Shown here piece by piece: positions 17,338 through 25,565 of a stretch of DNA of 64,000 bases. How positions within the stretch are numbered: position 1 is the stretch's first letter; the number at the start of each line of letters is the position of its first letter. This stretch comes from CAZWSC01 sp964636385 (GTDB lineage Bacteria > Eisenbacteria > RBG-16-71-46 > CAIMUX01): positions 36,974 through 100,973 of the forward strand of contig CAZWSC010000004.1 in assembly GCA_964636385.1 (NCBI GenBank), written 5' to 3'. The notes beneath the pieces were generated by a model, which was given only the letters and a program-made list of their open reading frames with translations, searched no databases and was not told the origin of the DNA. A program made the position numbers and the translations under genes.

Positions 17338-17688
17338 TTACGCTTTCCCCCTGATCATGATCAGCATCATCTTGAACGGATCCGCGGCGCGGACGGAGTG
17401 GGGAATGTCCGCAGGCATGCGCAGGATCTGCCCGGCCGACACGCGGTGCTTCCTTCCGCCCACCGTGAACTCTCCCTCGCCGTCGATGACGTTCACCAGG
17501 GCGTCGAAGGGCGCGGAGTGTTCGCTGAGGCCCTGCCCCTTTGCGAAGGCAAAGACGGTGACGGTCCCGCTCTTCGCATCAGCGATCGTCCGACTGACGA
17601 CCGAGTCCTCCGCATAGTCCACCAGTCCCGCCAGATGACGGGGGGCCGCCGGCAGCAGCTCCTTCTTTCCCTGGTTGTCCGTCTTCAC
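17338..17688 (-). CDS. Small cupin-domain protein
   Basis: This 116-residue single-cupin protein has the two cupin motifs around residues 38-60 (HSAPFDALVNVIDGEGEFTV) and 80-97 (GQILRMPADIPHSV), giving a metal-binding beta-barrel. The start is GTG with an AAAGGAG site. Such cupins often sit beside hcp or ferredoxin genes in anaerobes and are annotated as cupin-domain proteins without a known reaction. Here it lies 97 bp upstream of hcp and 123 bp downstream of the Rrf2 gene on the same strand, so it is probably part of the same stress unit. The substrate is unknown. Confidence 0.85.
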   Translation of the reverse strand: MKTDNQGKKELLPAAPRHLAGLVDYAEDSVVSRTIADAKSGTVTVFAFAKGQGLSEHSAPFDALVNVIDGEGEFTVGGRKHRVSAGQILRMPADIPHSVRAADPFKMMLIMIRGKA

Positions 17689-17811
17689 GATTCCTCTCCT
17701 TTGGTGTGGTCTCCCATTCCACCAGTTGTGGCACCTGCGGGGCGAAGGCCTCGTCCCGTCTACTCCAGCGGATCTGATTCATTCATGGGTCAGAACCGGC
17801 GCCATCGTTGG

Positions 17812-18219
17812 TTACCCGTTGCAGAAGTCCGAGAGCCTGGTCTTCTGCAGGTGTTCACGGACCTGGTAATTGAGTCGGTCGAGAAGGTTGCCCATCACGC
17901 ACTGCTCGGTGAAGCAGACCTTCCGGCCGAAGAGGCAGCGGCTGACGGCCAGCTTTCCGTCGATCGCTTCGTACAGGTCGACCAGACGGATGCTGCCAGG
18001 CTTCTTCGCCAGCGAGAAACCGCCGCCGGGGCCGCGGGTCGCCCTGACGAGGCCGGCCCTGTCCAGGCGCTGCAGCACCTTGGCGAGGTGGTCGTATGAG
18101 ACATCCAGCTTGTCGGCCATCGACCTGGCCGACAGCGGTTGTCCCTCCGCCCTTGCCAGCAGGACCCCTGCATGAAGCGCCAGATTCGCGGCTTCTGATA
18201 TGTTCAGCATGGTCTCCAT
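17812..18219 (-). CDS. Rrf2-family Fe-S transcription regulator
   Basis: Rrf2 proteins (IscR, NsrR, RsrR) sense Fe-S status, NO or redox state through a bound cluster. The 135-residue protein has the N-terminal winged helix (LSARSMADKLDVSYDHLAKVLQRLDRAGLV), the wing TRGPGGGFSLAK, and three candidate ligands Cys95, Cys102 and Cys107 (spacing x6 and x4). This is close to but not identical with the IscR (x5, x5) or NsrR (x4, x5) spacing. Its own promoter carries an 18-bp operator palindrome over the -10 element, so it should be autoregulated. Proximity to hcp favours an NO-sensing, NsrR-like role; Fe-S sensing remains possible. Confidence 0.9.
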   Translation of the reverse strand: METMLNISEAANLALHAGVLLARAEGQPLSARSMADKLDVSYDHLAKVLQRLDRAGLVRATRGPGGGFSLAKKPGSIRLVDLYEAIDGKLAVSRCLFGRKVCFTEQCVMGNLLDRLNYQVREHLQKTRLSDFCNG

Positions 18220-18235
18220 GAGCTCTCCAGGAATT

Positions 18236-18271
18236 ATGGTACGACTATACCATTATTGTCTGACATGTCAA
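18236..18271 (-). promoter_or_regulatory. rrf2 promoter with 18-bp operator
   Basis: On the minus strand TTGACA (18266-18271), a 16-bp spacer and TATAGT (18244-18249) form a strong sigma-70 promoter. The perfect inverted repeat ATGGTA-N6-TACCAT (18236-18253) covers the -10 and the probable start site. A near copy with the same layout lies at 26454-26489. This placement is typical of a repressor site, and the adjacent Rrf2 protein is the obvious candidate. Confidence 0.8.
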
Positions 18272-18366
18272 GCCCGGGAAGTGGGGGGCTGTGCGGCCTG
18301 TCCGGGGCGGGGCAGGCTTCCCGCTTCCGGGCCGTTGGCAACCAATCCGTCGCTGGTGCAGGAGAG

Positions 18367-18390
18367 CTGCCGGATCAGGAACACCGGCAG
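18367..18390 (-). terminator. Hairpin at the end of the nqr operon
   Basis: CTGCCGG (18367-18373) and CCGGCAG (18384-18390) form a 7-bp stem whose loop holds the nqrM stop codon. No U-run follows, so termination strength is uncertain. It separates the nqr transcript from the rrf2 promoter. Confidence 0.45.
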
Positions 18391-18521
18391 TTGTGACAGC
18401 GGTGTTCCTTCCTGTCGCCGCATTCTGCGGCTGCCTTCCTCCGGCGGCGCTGCGTCAGGAGCATTGCCGCCCCGAAGAACAGGAGGATCAGAGCTGTGGC
18501 GAGAATCGTTCCCATGATCAT
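18375..18521 (-). CDS. nqrM: Short NqrM-like Na+-NQR maturation protein
   Basis: NqrM is needed to assemble the iron site between NqrD and NqrE. This 48-residue product has one N-terminal membrane helix (GTILATALILLFFGAAMLL), a basic stretch QRRRRK and a C-terminal tail with four cysteines (ECGDRKEHRCHNCRCS). That is the NqrM plan of one helix followed by a four-Cys cluster. It is shorter than the usual 65-80 residues. The start lies 4 bp after the apbE stop, with a GGGAG site inside the apbE end. The position after nqrABCDEF-apbE is exactly where nqrM occurs in other genomes, which carries much of the assignment. Confidence 0.75.
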   Translation of the reverse strand: MIMGTILATALILLFFGAAMLLTQRRRRKAAAECGDRKEHRCHNCRCS

Positions 18522-18525
18522 GGCG

Positions 18526-19548
18526 TCACTCCCGGACCCAGGTTTCCATGGCGCTGCTGATCTGCTCAACGAGCCCGTCATCACTGCGTTCGATGAACAG
18601 CACCGCAAGCCCCTGCTCCTCGGCCAGCGCCATCGCGCGCTCAGGCCCCAGGACGTTGAGGGCCGTGGCCCACGCGTCTGCCATGACGCACGAACTGTGC
18701 AGGACCGTCACCGAGGCCAGGTCGTGCCTGACAGGCCGGCCGGTTCGCGGGTCGATGGTGTGCGAGTAGCGCCGGCCCTCGATCTCGACGTAGTTCAGGT
18801 AATCCCCGGATGTCGCCATCGCCATCTCCCGGATCTCGATCACCCGGTGCACCCGCTGCGAGAGGTCCGGCACCGCCACACCGATGCGCCAGGGCTCGCC
18901 ATCCGGTTTCGTCCCGGAGGCCCGGAGATCGCCTCCGATGTCGACCATGCAGGATTCTACACCCATCGCGATGAGCGCCTCGTAGACCAGGTCGACCCCG
19001 TACCCCTTTGCGATTGCCGACAGGTTGCACCGGACCGCGTCCTTCTCCTTCCGGACGGCAGGGGGATCGTCACGCAGCCGGATCCGATGCGGGCCTGTCA
19101 GCTCCATGGCTGCTTCCAGCGCTTCGGCGGTCGGCGGGACCGCCAGCCTGCCCCCGGGGCCGAAGCCCCACAGATCGACCAGGGGGGCCACGGTGATGTC
19201 CAGCGCCCCGCCGCTCAGTGCACCGACCTCCAGCGCGGCAGAGAAGACACGATGGGTGTGCTCGTTCAAGGGAAACCAGGCTCCGCCATCGCTCCGGTTG
19301 AAGCTGGAAAGCTCCGACGACGCGTCGAACACGGACAAGAGCCCGTTGACCAGCTTCAGAACCTCATCGACTCGTGCCCGGACCTTCTCGGCCGGCAGGT
19401 CATTGGGCAGGGCCGTCCTGACCGTGTAGGTCGTGCCCATTGTCGGACCGCGGAACTCGACGAGGCCATCCCTCGCTGGCGGTGCCTTCTGGCAGGCGAG
19501 GACAGCCAGCGCCATGGCGGCAAGCGCGCCAACCTCTGAGCGGCTCAT
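18526..19548 (-). CDS. apbE: FMN transferase ApbE (lipoprotein)
   Basis: ApbE (flavin transferase) attaches FMN covalently to Thr in NqrB and NqrC outside the cytoplasmic membrane. The 340-residue protein has a lipoprotein signal (MSRSEVGALAAMALAVLAC, lipid Cys19). ApbE motifs follow: PTMGTTYTV, DxxxSxLSSFN, SGGALDITVAPLVDLWGFG, the flavin-site stretch SAIAKGYGVD, and the metal-site VDIGGD plus HTIDPRTGRPV. The frame extends upstream, but the lipoprotein start at 19548 has a GGGGGAA site. It lies 79 bp after nqrF and 4 bp before nqrM, consistent with a maturation pair. Confidence 0.93.
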   Translation of the reverse strand: MSRSEVGALAAMALAVLACQKAPPARDGLVEFRGPTMGTTYTVRTALPNDLPAEKVRARVDEVLKLVNGLLSVFDASSELSSFNRSDGGAWFPLNEHTHRVFSAALEVGALSGGALDITVAPLVDLWGFGPGGRLAVPPTAEALEAAMELTGPHRIRLRDDPPAVRKEKDAVRCNLSAIAKGYGVDLVYEALIAMGVESCMVDIGGDLRASGTKPDGEPWRIGVAVPDLSQRVHRVIEIREMAMATSGDYLNYVEIEGRRYSHTIDPRTGRPVRHDLASVTVLHSSCVMADAWATALNVLGPERAMALAEEQGLAVLFIERSDDGLVEQISSAMETWVRE

Positions 19549-19627
19549 CGCGTTCCCCCGTTCCCGGTGTCCGGGACTGTCATCGGTGGCCGGCAGCGCG
19601 GGCTCCCGGCCGGTAATCCGGCCTGCA

Positions 19628-20860
19628 TCAGCCGAAGTCGTCGAAGAGGATGTTCTCCTTCTCGACACCCAGGTCATCGAGCAGCTTGAGGACCGCGGCC
19701 AGCATCAGGGGTGGGCCGCAGATGTAGTACTCGCAATCCTCGGGAGTCTCATGGTCCTTGAGGTACCTGTCGAAGAGCACCTGGTGGATGAAGCCGACAG
19801 GTCCCTTCCAGTCATCCTCGGGCGGGGGCTCGGACAGGGCTACATGCCAGCTGAAGTTGGGATGCTCCCGGGCGAGCTGGTCGAACTCTTCCTGGTAGAA
19901 GAGCTCCCTCAGCGAGCGCGCCCCGTACCAGTAGGTTATCCTGCGGGTCGAACCGAGCCGCTTCAGCTGGTCGAGAATGAGCGACCGCATCGGGGCCATG
20001 CCTGCGCCGCCTCCGATGAAGACCATCTCGTTCTGCGTCTCCCTGGCGAAGAACTCGCCGTAAGGTCCGGTGATGAACACCTTGTCGCCGGGTTTGAGGT
20101 TGAAGAGATAGGACGACATCCTGCCGGGGGGGGCGTCTGGCTTCTCGGGCGGCGGCGAGGCCACCCGCACGTTCAGCATGATGATCCCCTTCTCCAGCGG
20201 ATGGTTGGCCATGGAATAGGCCCGGGTCAAAGGCTCGTCGACCTCGGAGCGGTACCGCCACATGTCGTACCTGTCCCAGTCGCCCCGGTACTCCTCTTCG
20301 ATCGTGAAGTCCCGGTACTCCAGGCTGTGCTCCGGCGCGTCGATCTGGATGAAGCCGCCGGCCCGGAAGTTGACGTCCTCCCCCCCGGGAAGCTCCAGCA
20401 CCAGCTCCTTGATGAAGGTGGCGACGTTGCGGTTCGACCGCACCGTGCACTGCCGGCGCTTGACGTCGAACACCCCGGGATCGATCTCGATCTTCATGTC
20501 CTGCTTGACCGGGACCTGGCAGGAGAGCCTCACGCCGTCCCGGACCTCACGACGCTTGAGGACCGATCTCTCCGTCGGCAGGATGTCGCCGCCCCCTTCC
20601 AGTACTACCACCTTGCACTGGGCGCAGGTGCCGCCCCCGCCGCAGGCGGAGGAGACGTAGATCTTCCGATCCGCCAGGGCGTTCAGCAGCTTGCTCCCGC
20701 CGGAAACCTCGAGGGTGTGCTCCGGATCGTCGTTGACGACGATGGTGACATTCCCGCTCTGGACCAGTCTGGACCTGGCCAGGAGGATCAGCAGTACCAG
20801 CGCCAGTACTACCAGCGTGAACATGAGGACACCGGCAAGGATCAATGTCGCTCCACCCAT
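19628..20860 (-). CDS. nqrF: Na+-NQR subunit F (NADH dehydrogenase)
   Basis: NqrF is the NADH-oxidising entry of the sodium-pumping NADH:quinone oxidoreductase. The 410 residues comprise one N-terminal membrane helix (about 5-28), a [2Fe-2S] ferredoxin domain with Cys73, Cys79, Cys82 and Cys114, and an FAD/NADH reductase domain. The reductase part has the flavin motif RAYSMANHP (about 215), the GGGAGMAPMRS nucleotide loop and the C-terminal CGPPLM and ILFDDFG signatures. The length and cysteine spacing match the Vibrio protein. The gene is 9 bp from nqrE. Confidence 0.97.
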   Translation of the reverse strand: MGGATLILAGVLMFTLVVLALVLLILLARSRLVQSGNVTIVVNDDPEHTLEVSGGSKLLNALADRKIYVSSACGGGGTCAQCKVVVLEGGGDILPTERSVLKRREVRDGVRLSCQVPVKQDMKIEIDPGVFDVKRRQCTVRSNRNVATFIKELVLELPGGEDVNFRAGGFIQIDAPEHSLEYRDFTIEEEYRGDWDRYDMWRYRSEVDEPLTRAYSMANHPLEKGIIMLNVRVASPPPEKPDAPPGRMSSYLFNLKPGDKVFITGPYGEFFARETQNEMVFIGGGAGMAPMRSLILDQLKRLGSTRRITYWYGARSLRELFYQEEFDQLAREHPNFSWHVALSEPPPEDDWKGPVGFIHQVLFDRYLKDHETPEDCEYYICGPPLMLAAVLKLLDDLGVEKENILFDDFG

Positions 20861-20869
20861 GCCCGACCC

Positions 20870-21481
20870 CTAAAGCTGGATTCCGGAAAAGAGCATGAAG
20901 GCCATGGCCATCAGCCCGACCACGATGAATGTAATGCCCAGGCCGCGCAGGCCGCTCGGCACGTTGCTGTACTTCATCTTCTCGCGTATGCCCGCAAGGG
21001 CGATGATGGCCAGCGCGAAGCCGGTGCCGGCACCGGCGCCGTAGACGACGCTTTCGCCGAAACCGTAGCCCCGCTCCACCATCAGCAGGGAAGCGCCCAG
21101 GATGGCGCAGTTGACGGTGATCAACGGCAGGAAGATGCCCAGGGCGTTGTACAGCCTCGGGAAGAACCTGTCCAGGGTCATCTCCAGGATCTGCACCATG
21201 GCCGCGATGACCCCGATGTAGGTGATCAGTCCCAGGAATGTGAGATCGAGATCCCCGAGGCCCAGACCGGCCAGGGCCCCCGCCTTCAGCACGTGGTTGT
21301 AGATCAGGTTGTTCACCGGAGTCGTGATGGTCAGGACCACAACCACGGCCACCCCCAGGCCGATGGAGGTTTCCACCTTCCTGGAGACGGCCAGGAAGGT
21401 GCACATCCCGAGGAAGAAGGCCAGGGCCATGTTCTCGATGAAGACGGACCTGATGAAGAGACTGATGTAGTGCTCGAGCAC
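20870..21481 (-). CDS. nqrE: Na+-NQR subunit E
   Basis: NqrE is a six-helix membrane subunit that with NqrD holds the intramembrane iron centre. The 203-residue protein has the two conserved cysteines Cys27 (LGMCTFL) and Cys125 (ITVNCAILG), matching the positions known for NqrE. The start codon is GTG only 3 bp after the nqrD stop. The inverted-topology pairing with NqrD is evident from the shared VNCAILG and TNCIIMG motifs. Confidence 0.96.
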   Translation of the reverse strand: MLEHYISLFIRSVFIENMALAFFLGMCTFLAVSRKVETSIGLGVAVVVVLTITTPVNNLIYNHVLKAGALAGLGLGDLDLTFLGLITYIGVIAAMVQILEMTLDRFFPRLYNALGIFLPLITVNCAILGASLLMVERGYGFGESVVYGAGAGTGFALAIIALAGIREKMKYSNVPSGLRGLGITFIVVGLMAMAFMLFSGIQL

Positions 21482-21484
21482 TTC

Positions 21485-22108
21485 TTACCCCTCTTCCACC
21501 TGTTCGGGCTTTGCGCTGCGTATGACCCAGATCATCAACCCGATGATGAAGAACGCGCTGGCCGGGATCAGGAAGAGGCCATTGCCCTGGTACCAGCCGC
21601 CTTCGGTGTTCAGCGGCAGCACGGTCCGGCCGAGGAGCTTGCCCGCCCCGAAGAGCTCGCGGACGAATCCCACCGTGATGAGCACGAAGCTGTAACCCAG
21701 ACCATTGCCCAGCCCGTCCAGGAAGCTCTGCCATGGCGGATTCTTCAGGGCGAAGGCCTCCGCGCGGCCCATGATGATGCAGTTGGTGATGATGAGACCG
21801 ACGTAGACCGAGAGCTGCTTGCTGATGTCGAAGAAGAAGGCCCGGATCAACTGATCGGCAATGATCACGAGTGAGGCGATGATCGTCATCTCGACGATGA
21901 TGCGGATGCTCGACGGGATCCAGGCCCGGATGACGCTGACGGCCAGGTTGGAAAGAGAGACCACCATGATCACGGCCATCGACATGACGAGGGCCGTCTC
22001 CAGCTTCGACGTCACGGCCAGTGCCGAACAGATGCCGAGCACCTGCAGGGCGATCGGATTGTTGTTGAACAGCGGATCCAGCAGGATCTTCCTGTTTCTA
22101 GAGCTCAT
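21485..22108 (-). CDS. nqrD: Na+-NQR subunit D
   Basis: NqrD is the membrane partner of NqrE. The 207-residue protein carries Cys27 (VLGICSALA) and Cys110 (IITNCIIMGRAEAF), the ligands of the NqrD/E iron site, within about six membrane helices. Its start overlaps the nqrC end by 11 bp. RnfE is a paralogue, but the neighbouring NqrA, NqrC with its FMN site, and NqrF make this an NQR and not an RNF complex. Confidence 0.96.
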   Translation of the reverse strand: MSSRNRKILLDPLFNNNPIALQVLGICSALAVTSKLETALVMSMAVIMVVSLSNLAVSVIRAWIPSSIRIIVEMTIIASLVIIADQLIRAFFFDISKQLSVYVGLIITNCIIMGRAEAFALKNPPWQSFLDGLGNGLGYSFVLITVGFVRELFGAGKLLGRTVLPLNTEGGWYQGNGLFLIPASAFFIIGLMIWVIRSAKPEQVEEG

Positions 22109-22901
22109 CGAACTCTCCCGAGTGGAACCGCTCGAAGAACGGCCCGTACCCGTTCTCCTTCAGCCAGTAACGCATCATGTTGTCGACCCCGCGGGTGGTC
22201 ACGGTCGATCCGGAGAGGCCGTCGATGCCGTGCAGCTTCTGTTCCGGGCGGGATGCGTCCACCCTACCCTTCAGAACCTGTAGCCGGTATACACCCTCCT
22301 CGTCCCTGAGCAGCTTGCCCGGCCACTGGGCCTTCCAGCGCGGGTTGTCCACCTCGCCGCCGAGGCCGGGCGTCTCGCCGTGATCGTGAAAGGTGATCCC
22401 CCTGATCGTGTTGAGATCGGCATCCAGGGCCAGGAAGCCGTACATGGTCGACCAGGCCCCCATGCCGAAGACAGGCAACACGACCTGTGCAACCCGGCCT
22501 TCCTCCCTGACGAGGTATACGTGAACCCAGCGGGGCCTCCGCCTGAGGCCAGCCAGATCGTCCTGCGTGGCGATCGCCTCGCTGTGATCCGGGTTCAGGA
22601 TGGCCGCCCTGAGATCGTAGCGGTCGGGATCGATCCCGGCCGCCTTCATCTCCTCCAGCGCCTCGCGGCCGCTGGCGAGGTCGATGGTCAGCCGCCGGAT
22701 GCGCTCCTCATAGGTCGGCAGGACCTCGCTGTCGTTTGTGTAGAGGTCGACGGCGATCAGGATGCTCTTGAGCTGGTCGATGCGGCGGTTCTCCTCCTGG
22801 CGCGAGCGCAGCAGTACTACCGCGGTCGACACCAGCACGGAGCAGACCACGCAGACAGCGAGCGCCACGAGGACCGTTCGCCTGACGCTATCGTTGCTCA
22901 T
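22098..22901 (-). CDS. nqrC: Na+-NQR subunit C (covalent FMN)
   Basis: NqrC is an inner-membrane-anchored subunit with FMN bound to a threonine by ApbE. The 267-residue protein has one N-terminal helix (VLVALAVCVVCSVLVSTAVVLL), then an extracytoplasmic FMN-binding domain. The attachment motif is SGSTVTT near the C-terminus, with Thr233 as the expected FMN residue. The conserved HGETPGLGGEVD stretch lies around residue 175. It overlaps nqrB by 14 bp and nqrD by 11 bp. Confidence 0.96.
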   Translation of the reverse strand: MSNDSVRRTVLVALAVCVVCSVLVSTAVVLLRSRQEENRRIDQLKSILIAVDLYTNDSEVLPTYEERIRRLTIDLASGREALEEMKAAGIDPDRYDLRAAILNPDHSEAIATQDDLAGLRRRPRWVHVYLVREEGRVAQVVLPVFGMGAWSTMYGFLALDADLNTIRGITFHDHGETPGLGGEVDNPRWKAQWPGKLLRDEEGVYRLQVLKGRVDASRPEQKLHGIDGLSGSTVTTRGVDNMMRYWLKENGYGPFFERFHSGEFDEL

Positions 22902-24081
22902 GCCTCAGGCGCCTCCGCTTGATGTGGCTCATCACCACAAGCTTGTCGATGATCGGGGCGAACACGTTGCCGAAGAGGATGGCCAGCATCATCCCCTCCG
23001 GGTAGGTCGGATTGAGCACCCGGATCATCACGGCCAGGCCGCCGATGAGCAGGCCATAGATCCACTGTCCAGGGCTGCTCACAGCGCCTGTGACCGGATC
23101 GGTGGCCATGTAGACCAGGCCGAAGGCGAACCCACCCAGTACGACGTGCCACCAGGGCGGCATCGCGAACAGGGGGTTGGTCGCGCTCCCGATCAGGTTG
23201 AACAGGAGGCTGACGGCGCTCATGCCGATGAGCCCGGACAGCATGATGCGCCAGGACGCGATGCCGCTCACCAGCAGAAGGACGGCCCCGAGAATGCAGG
23301 CGAACGCCGAGACTTCTCCCATCGAGCCGGGTATGAGCCCCCAGAAGGCGTCCCACCAGGAGTAGCCGAGATTCTGCAGGGACTCTGCAGCCCTGGCCAG
23401 GGGAGTGGCCGAACTGATGCCGTCCAGGCCCACCCATACGGCGTCCCCGGATATCTGCCCGGGATAGGCGAAGAACAGGAAGACCCTGCCGGTCAGGGCC
23501 GGGTTGAGGATGTTCATCCCAACGCCGCCGAACACCTCCTTGCCGATGACAACGCCGAAGGAGATCCCCACTGCGGCCTGCCACAGGGGTATGGACGGGG
23601 GAAGGATCAGGGGGAAGAGCAGGCTCGTGACGAAGAACCCTTCGTTGACCTCGTGCTTCCGGACTACTGCGAACAGCACCTCCCAGAATCCGCCCACCGC
23701 CACGGTGACGGCGTACACCGGCAGGAAGTAGAAGAGACCGAGCAACGTGGCTCCGAGCAGCCCTTCGGGGCTGATGCCCAGCCGCAGTGCCAGGTCGAAC
23801 TGCCACGGATGCGAGGCGGCGTGAGCGCCGGACGCCAGGGCCAGGCGCACCTGGTAACCGATGTTGTACAGCCCGAAGAGCACCGCCGGAGCCAGGGCGG
23901 TGAAAACGGTGGTCATCATGCGCTTCAGATCGAGGGCGTCGCGCACATGGGGCGCCATCGGCGCAGTGCTGCTGGTGTTGTACAGAAGGGTGTCGACGGC
24001 CTCGTACAGGGGAAACCAGCGCCGGAACCTGCCGGATTTCCCGAACTGCGGTTCGATGCGGTCCAGAAGCCTGCGCAGCAC
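22888..24081 (-). CDS. nqrB: Na+-NQR subunit B (covalent FMN, riboflavin site)
   Basis: NqrB is the largest membrane subunit and part of the sodium channel. The frame is open to 24222, but family similarity begins at LRRLLDRIEPQFGKSG. A GTG at 24081 directly follows the nqrA stop and has a perfect AAGGAGG site, giving 397 residues. Visible features are about ten membrane helices, the quinone-site stretch RKHEVNEGFFVTSLLFPL (about 141-158) and the FMN-attachment motif SSATPL with Thr226. ApbE needs this [S/D]xAT-type site. Order and spacing agree with an intact nqrABCDEF operon. Confidence 0.95.
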   Translation of the reverse strand: MLRRLLDRIEPQFGKSGRFRRWFPLYEAVDTLLYNTSSTAPMAPHVRDALDLKRMMTTVFTALAPAVLFGLYNIGYQVRLALASGAHAASHPWQFDLALRLGISPEGLLGATLLGLFYFLPVYAVTVAVGGFWEVLFAVVRKHEVNEGFFVTSLLFPLILPPSIPLWQAAVGISFGVVIGKEVFGGVGMNILNPALTGRVFLFFAYPGQISGDAVWVGLDGISSATPLARAAESLQNLGYSWWDAFWGLIPGSMGEVSAFACILGAVLLLVSGIASWRIMLSGLIGMSAVSLLFNLIGSATNPLFAMPPWWHVVLGGFAFGLVYMATDPVTGAVSSPGQWIYGLLIGGLAVMIRVLNPTYPEGMMLAILFGNVFAPIIDKLVVMSHIKRRRLRHEQR

Positions 24082-24082
24082 G

Positions 24083-25438
24083 CTAGCCCTCCTTCTCGAT
24101 CTGATCCAGCATCTTCCGCAGCAGCGGACCGTACTCGATCTTCGACGGGCAGACGACGGTGCACAGGGCCAGGTCCTCCTCGGCAAGCTCGAGGCAGCCG
24201 AGCGCCTCGGCCTCGTCGACATCGCCGCACAGGAGGGCGCGGAGCAGGAAGGTGGGCATGATGTCCAGGGGCATCACCTGCTCGTACGAACCGCTGGGCA
24301 CCAGGGCCCGAACTCCGCCGTGGCGGCTGGTCGTCATCGAGCGGAGGCGGCGCGGAGCCCAGGCACCGAGCACAACGCGCTTTAGCGAGAAGAGGCCCGC
24401 CGGAATCGGGTTGGCCCACCCCAGAAGGGAGCGGCGCAGATCTTCGGCCAGGACCGTGACCTGCTGGTCGCGCCGCCCCAGGAAGGCTTCATCCGCCGCG
24501 GCCGTGTGGCCCTCCAGGACCGAGCCGGAGATTATCCTCCAGCTGCCGTCGTCAAGCTCGCCGTCCAGCAACTCCGGCAGATCCACCCCGAGACGGGTCT
24601 TCAGCAGGCGCGGTTTCCTGACCCCCGGGCCGCCGAGGGCGACGATCCGCTCGACCTGCCACTCTCCTGTCTCGAAGAGCCGGCCGCAGGCCAGCAGATC
24701 CTGCAGGTCGACGTGCCAGACGGGCCGGTCCTTGCCAGCAGGATGCAGGAAGTGAACATGGGTTCCGGGGTTGCCTGCCGGATGCGGCCCCGAGAACGTC
24801 GCATGATGCAGGCCGGGCAGATCAGGCAGCGGCCGGCTCCAGTCCGGTCCGGTGCAGAAGTGGATCGGTCCGTCGAGCAGCCGACGCAGGACCGCCAGGC
24901 CCGCTGTCAGATCCTGGTCGCGGCCTGCCATAACGGCCTCGGCCGGCATCGCCAGCGGCCGGGTGTTGTGGGCCGTGACGAACAGAGCCGACGGCACTTC
25001 TCCGGGCGCGGGGATTCCACCGTAAGGCCGACGCCGCAGGGCTGTCCATGCGCCCGACGAAAGCAGGCGCTCACGGACGGCATCACCGCTCAGGGAGTGG
25101 ATGGCCCCGCTTTCGACGGGTTCGAAGCGTTCCGCCTCCTCCCGGTCCGAGAGGCGGATGACCACCGACAGCAGCACACGCCGGTTCCCCCTGTTGACGG
25201 ATTCGACAACGCCCCCTCCGGGCGCGGTGAAGAGGATCTCCGGATGGGTCTTGTCTGCCAGCACGGGCTGCCCGCGCCGGATCTGGTCTCCCTCGGCCAC
25301 CAGCAGGCGGGGACGGACTCCGGGGCAGTCCCGGCCGAGCAGGGCGACCCTGCCGGGGCGCGCCGCCTCGTGCAGTTCGTCCCCGGGCGCTCCAGCCAGG
25401 GGAAGATCCAGTCCCTTCTTCAGTCGGAAGTGCGCCAT
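24083..25438 (-). CDS. nqrA: Na+-NQR subunit A
   Basis: NqrA is the peripheral cytoplasmic subunit that binds the membrane face of the NQR complex. The 451-residue protein begins MAHFRLKKGLDLPLAGAP, the typical NqrA opening, and has the barrel-sandwich stretch KTHPEILFTAPGGGVV and the later HFLHPAGK region. The upstream frame to 25513 is not conserved. A GGAGG lies 11 bp before the chosen ATG, slightly far. The gene starts 127 bp after the ferredoxin-like gene, with its own promoter candidate in the gap (25485-25513). Confidence 0.94.
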   Translation of the reverse strand: MAHFRLKKGLDLPLAGAPGDELHEAARPGRVALLGRDCPGVRPRLLVAEGDQIRRGQPVLADKTHPEILFTAPGGGVVESVNRGNRRVLLSVVIRLSDREEAERFEPVESGAIHSLSGDAVRERLLSSGAWTALRRRPYGGIPAPGEVPSALFVTAHNTRPLAMPAEAVMAGRDQDLTAGLAVLRRLLDGPIHFCTGPDWSRPLPDLPGLHHATFSGPHPAGNPGTHVHFLHPAGKDRPVWHVDLQDLLACGRLFETGEWQVERIVALGGPGVRKPRLLKTRLGVDLPELLDGELDDGSWRIISGSVLEGHTAAADEAFLGRRDQQVTVLAEDLRRSLLGWANPIPAGLFSLKRVVLGAWAPRRLRSMTTSRHGGVRALVPSGSYEQVMPLDIMPTFLLRALLCGDVDEAEALGCLELAEEDLALCTVVCPSKIEYGPLLRKMLDQIEKEG

Positions 25439-25484
25439 GGCCTGCCATGCCTCCGGAGCCGGGAGCATCTCAATGATGCCCGGA

Positions 25485-25513
25485 ATAATGGCAGCGCGAT
25501 GCGCGTTCTGCAA
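25485..25513 (-). promoter_or_regulatory. Promoter candidate for nqrA
   Basis: On the minus strand TTGCAG (25508-25513), a 17-bp spacer and CATTAT (25485-25490) could start a transcript about 40 bp before nqrA. It is weaker than the Rrf2-type promoter upstream of the ferredoxin-like gene, which may read through. Confidence 0.4.
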
Positions 25514-25565
25514 ACCGCGAGTTCATCAAAGCCCTGTTCTGATCAGCGACCCTGCCGCACCCTTC

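Noticed and set aside
19433..21874. An 813-codon open frame on the plus strand opposite nqrF, nqrE and nqrD.
   Set aside because: It is an artefact of high GC: the minus strand has intact conserved subunits, and the plus-strand translation is repetitive His/Asp/Gly-rich without motifs.
22762..24261. A 499-codon plus-strand frame opposite nqrC and nqrB.
   Set aside because: No homology-like features; low-complexity composition typical of antisense GC-rich DNA.
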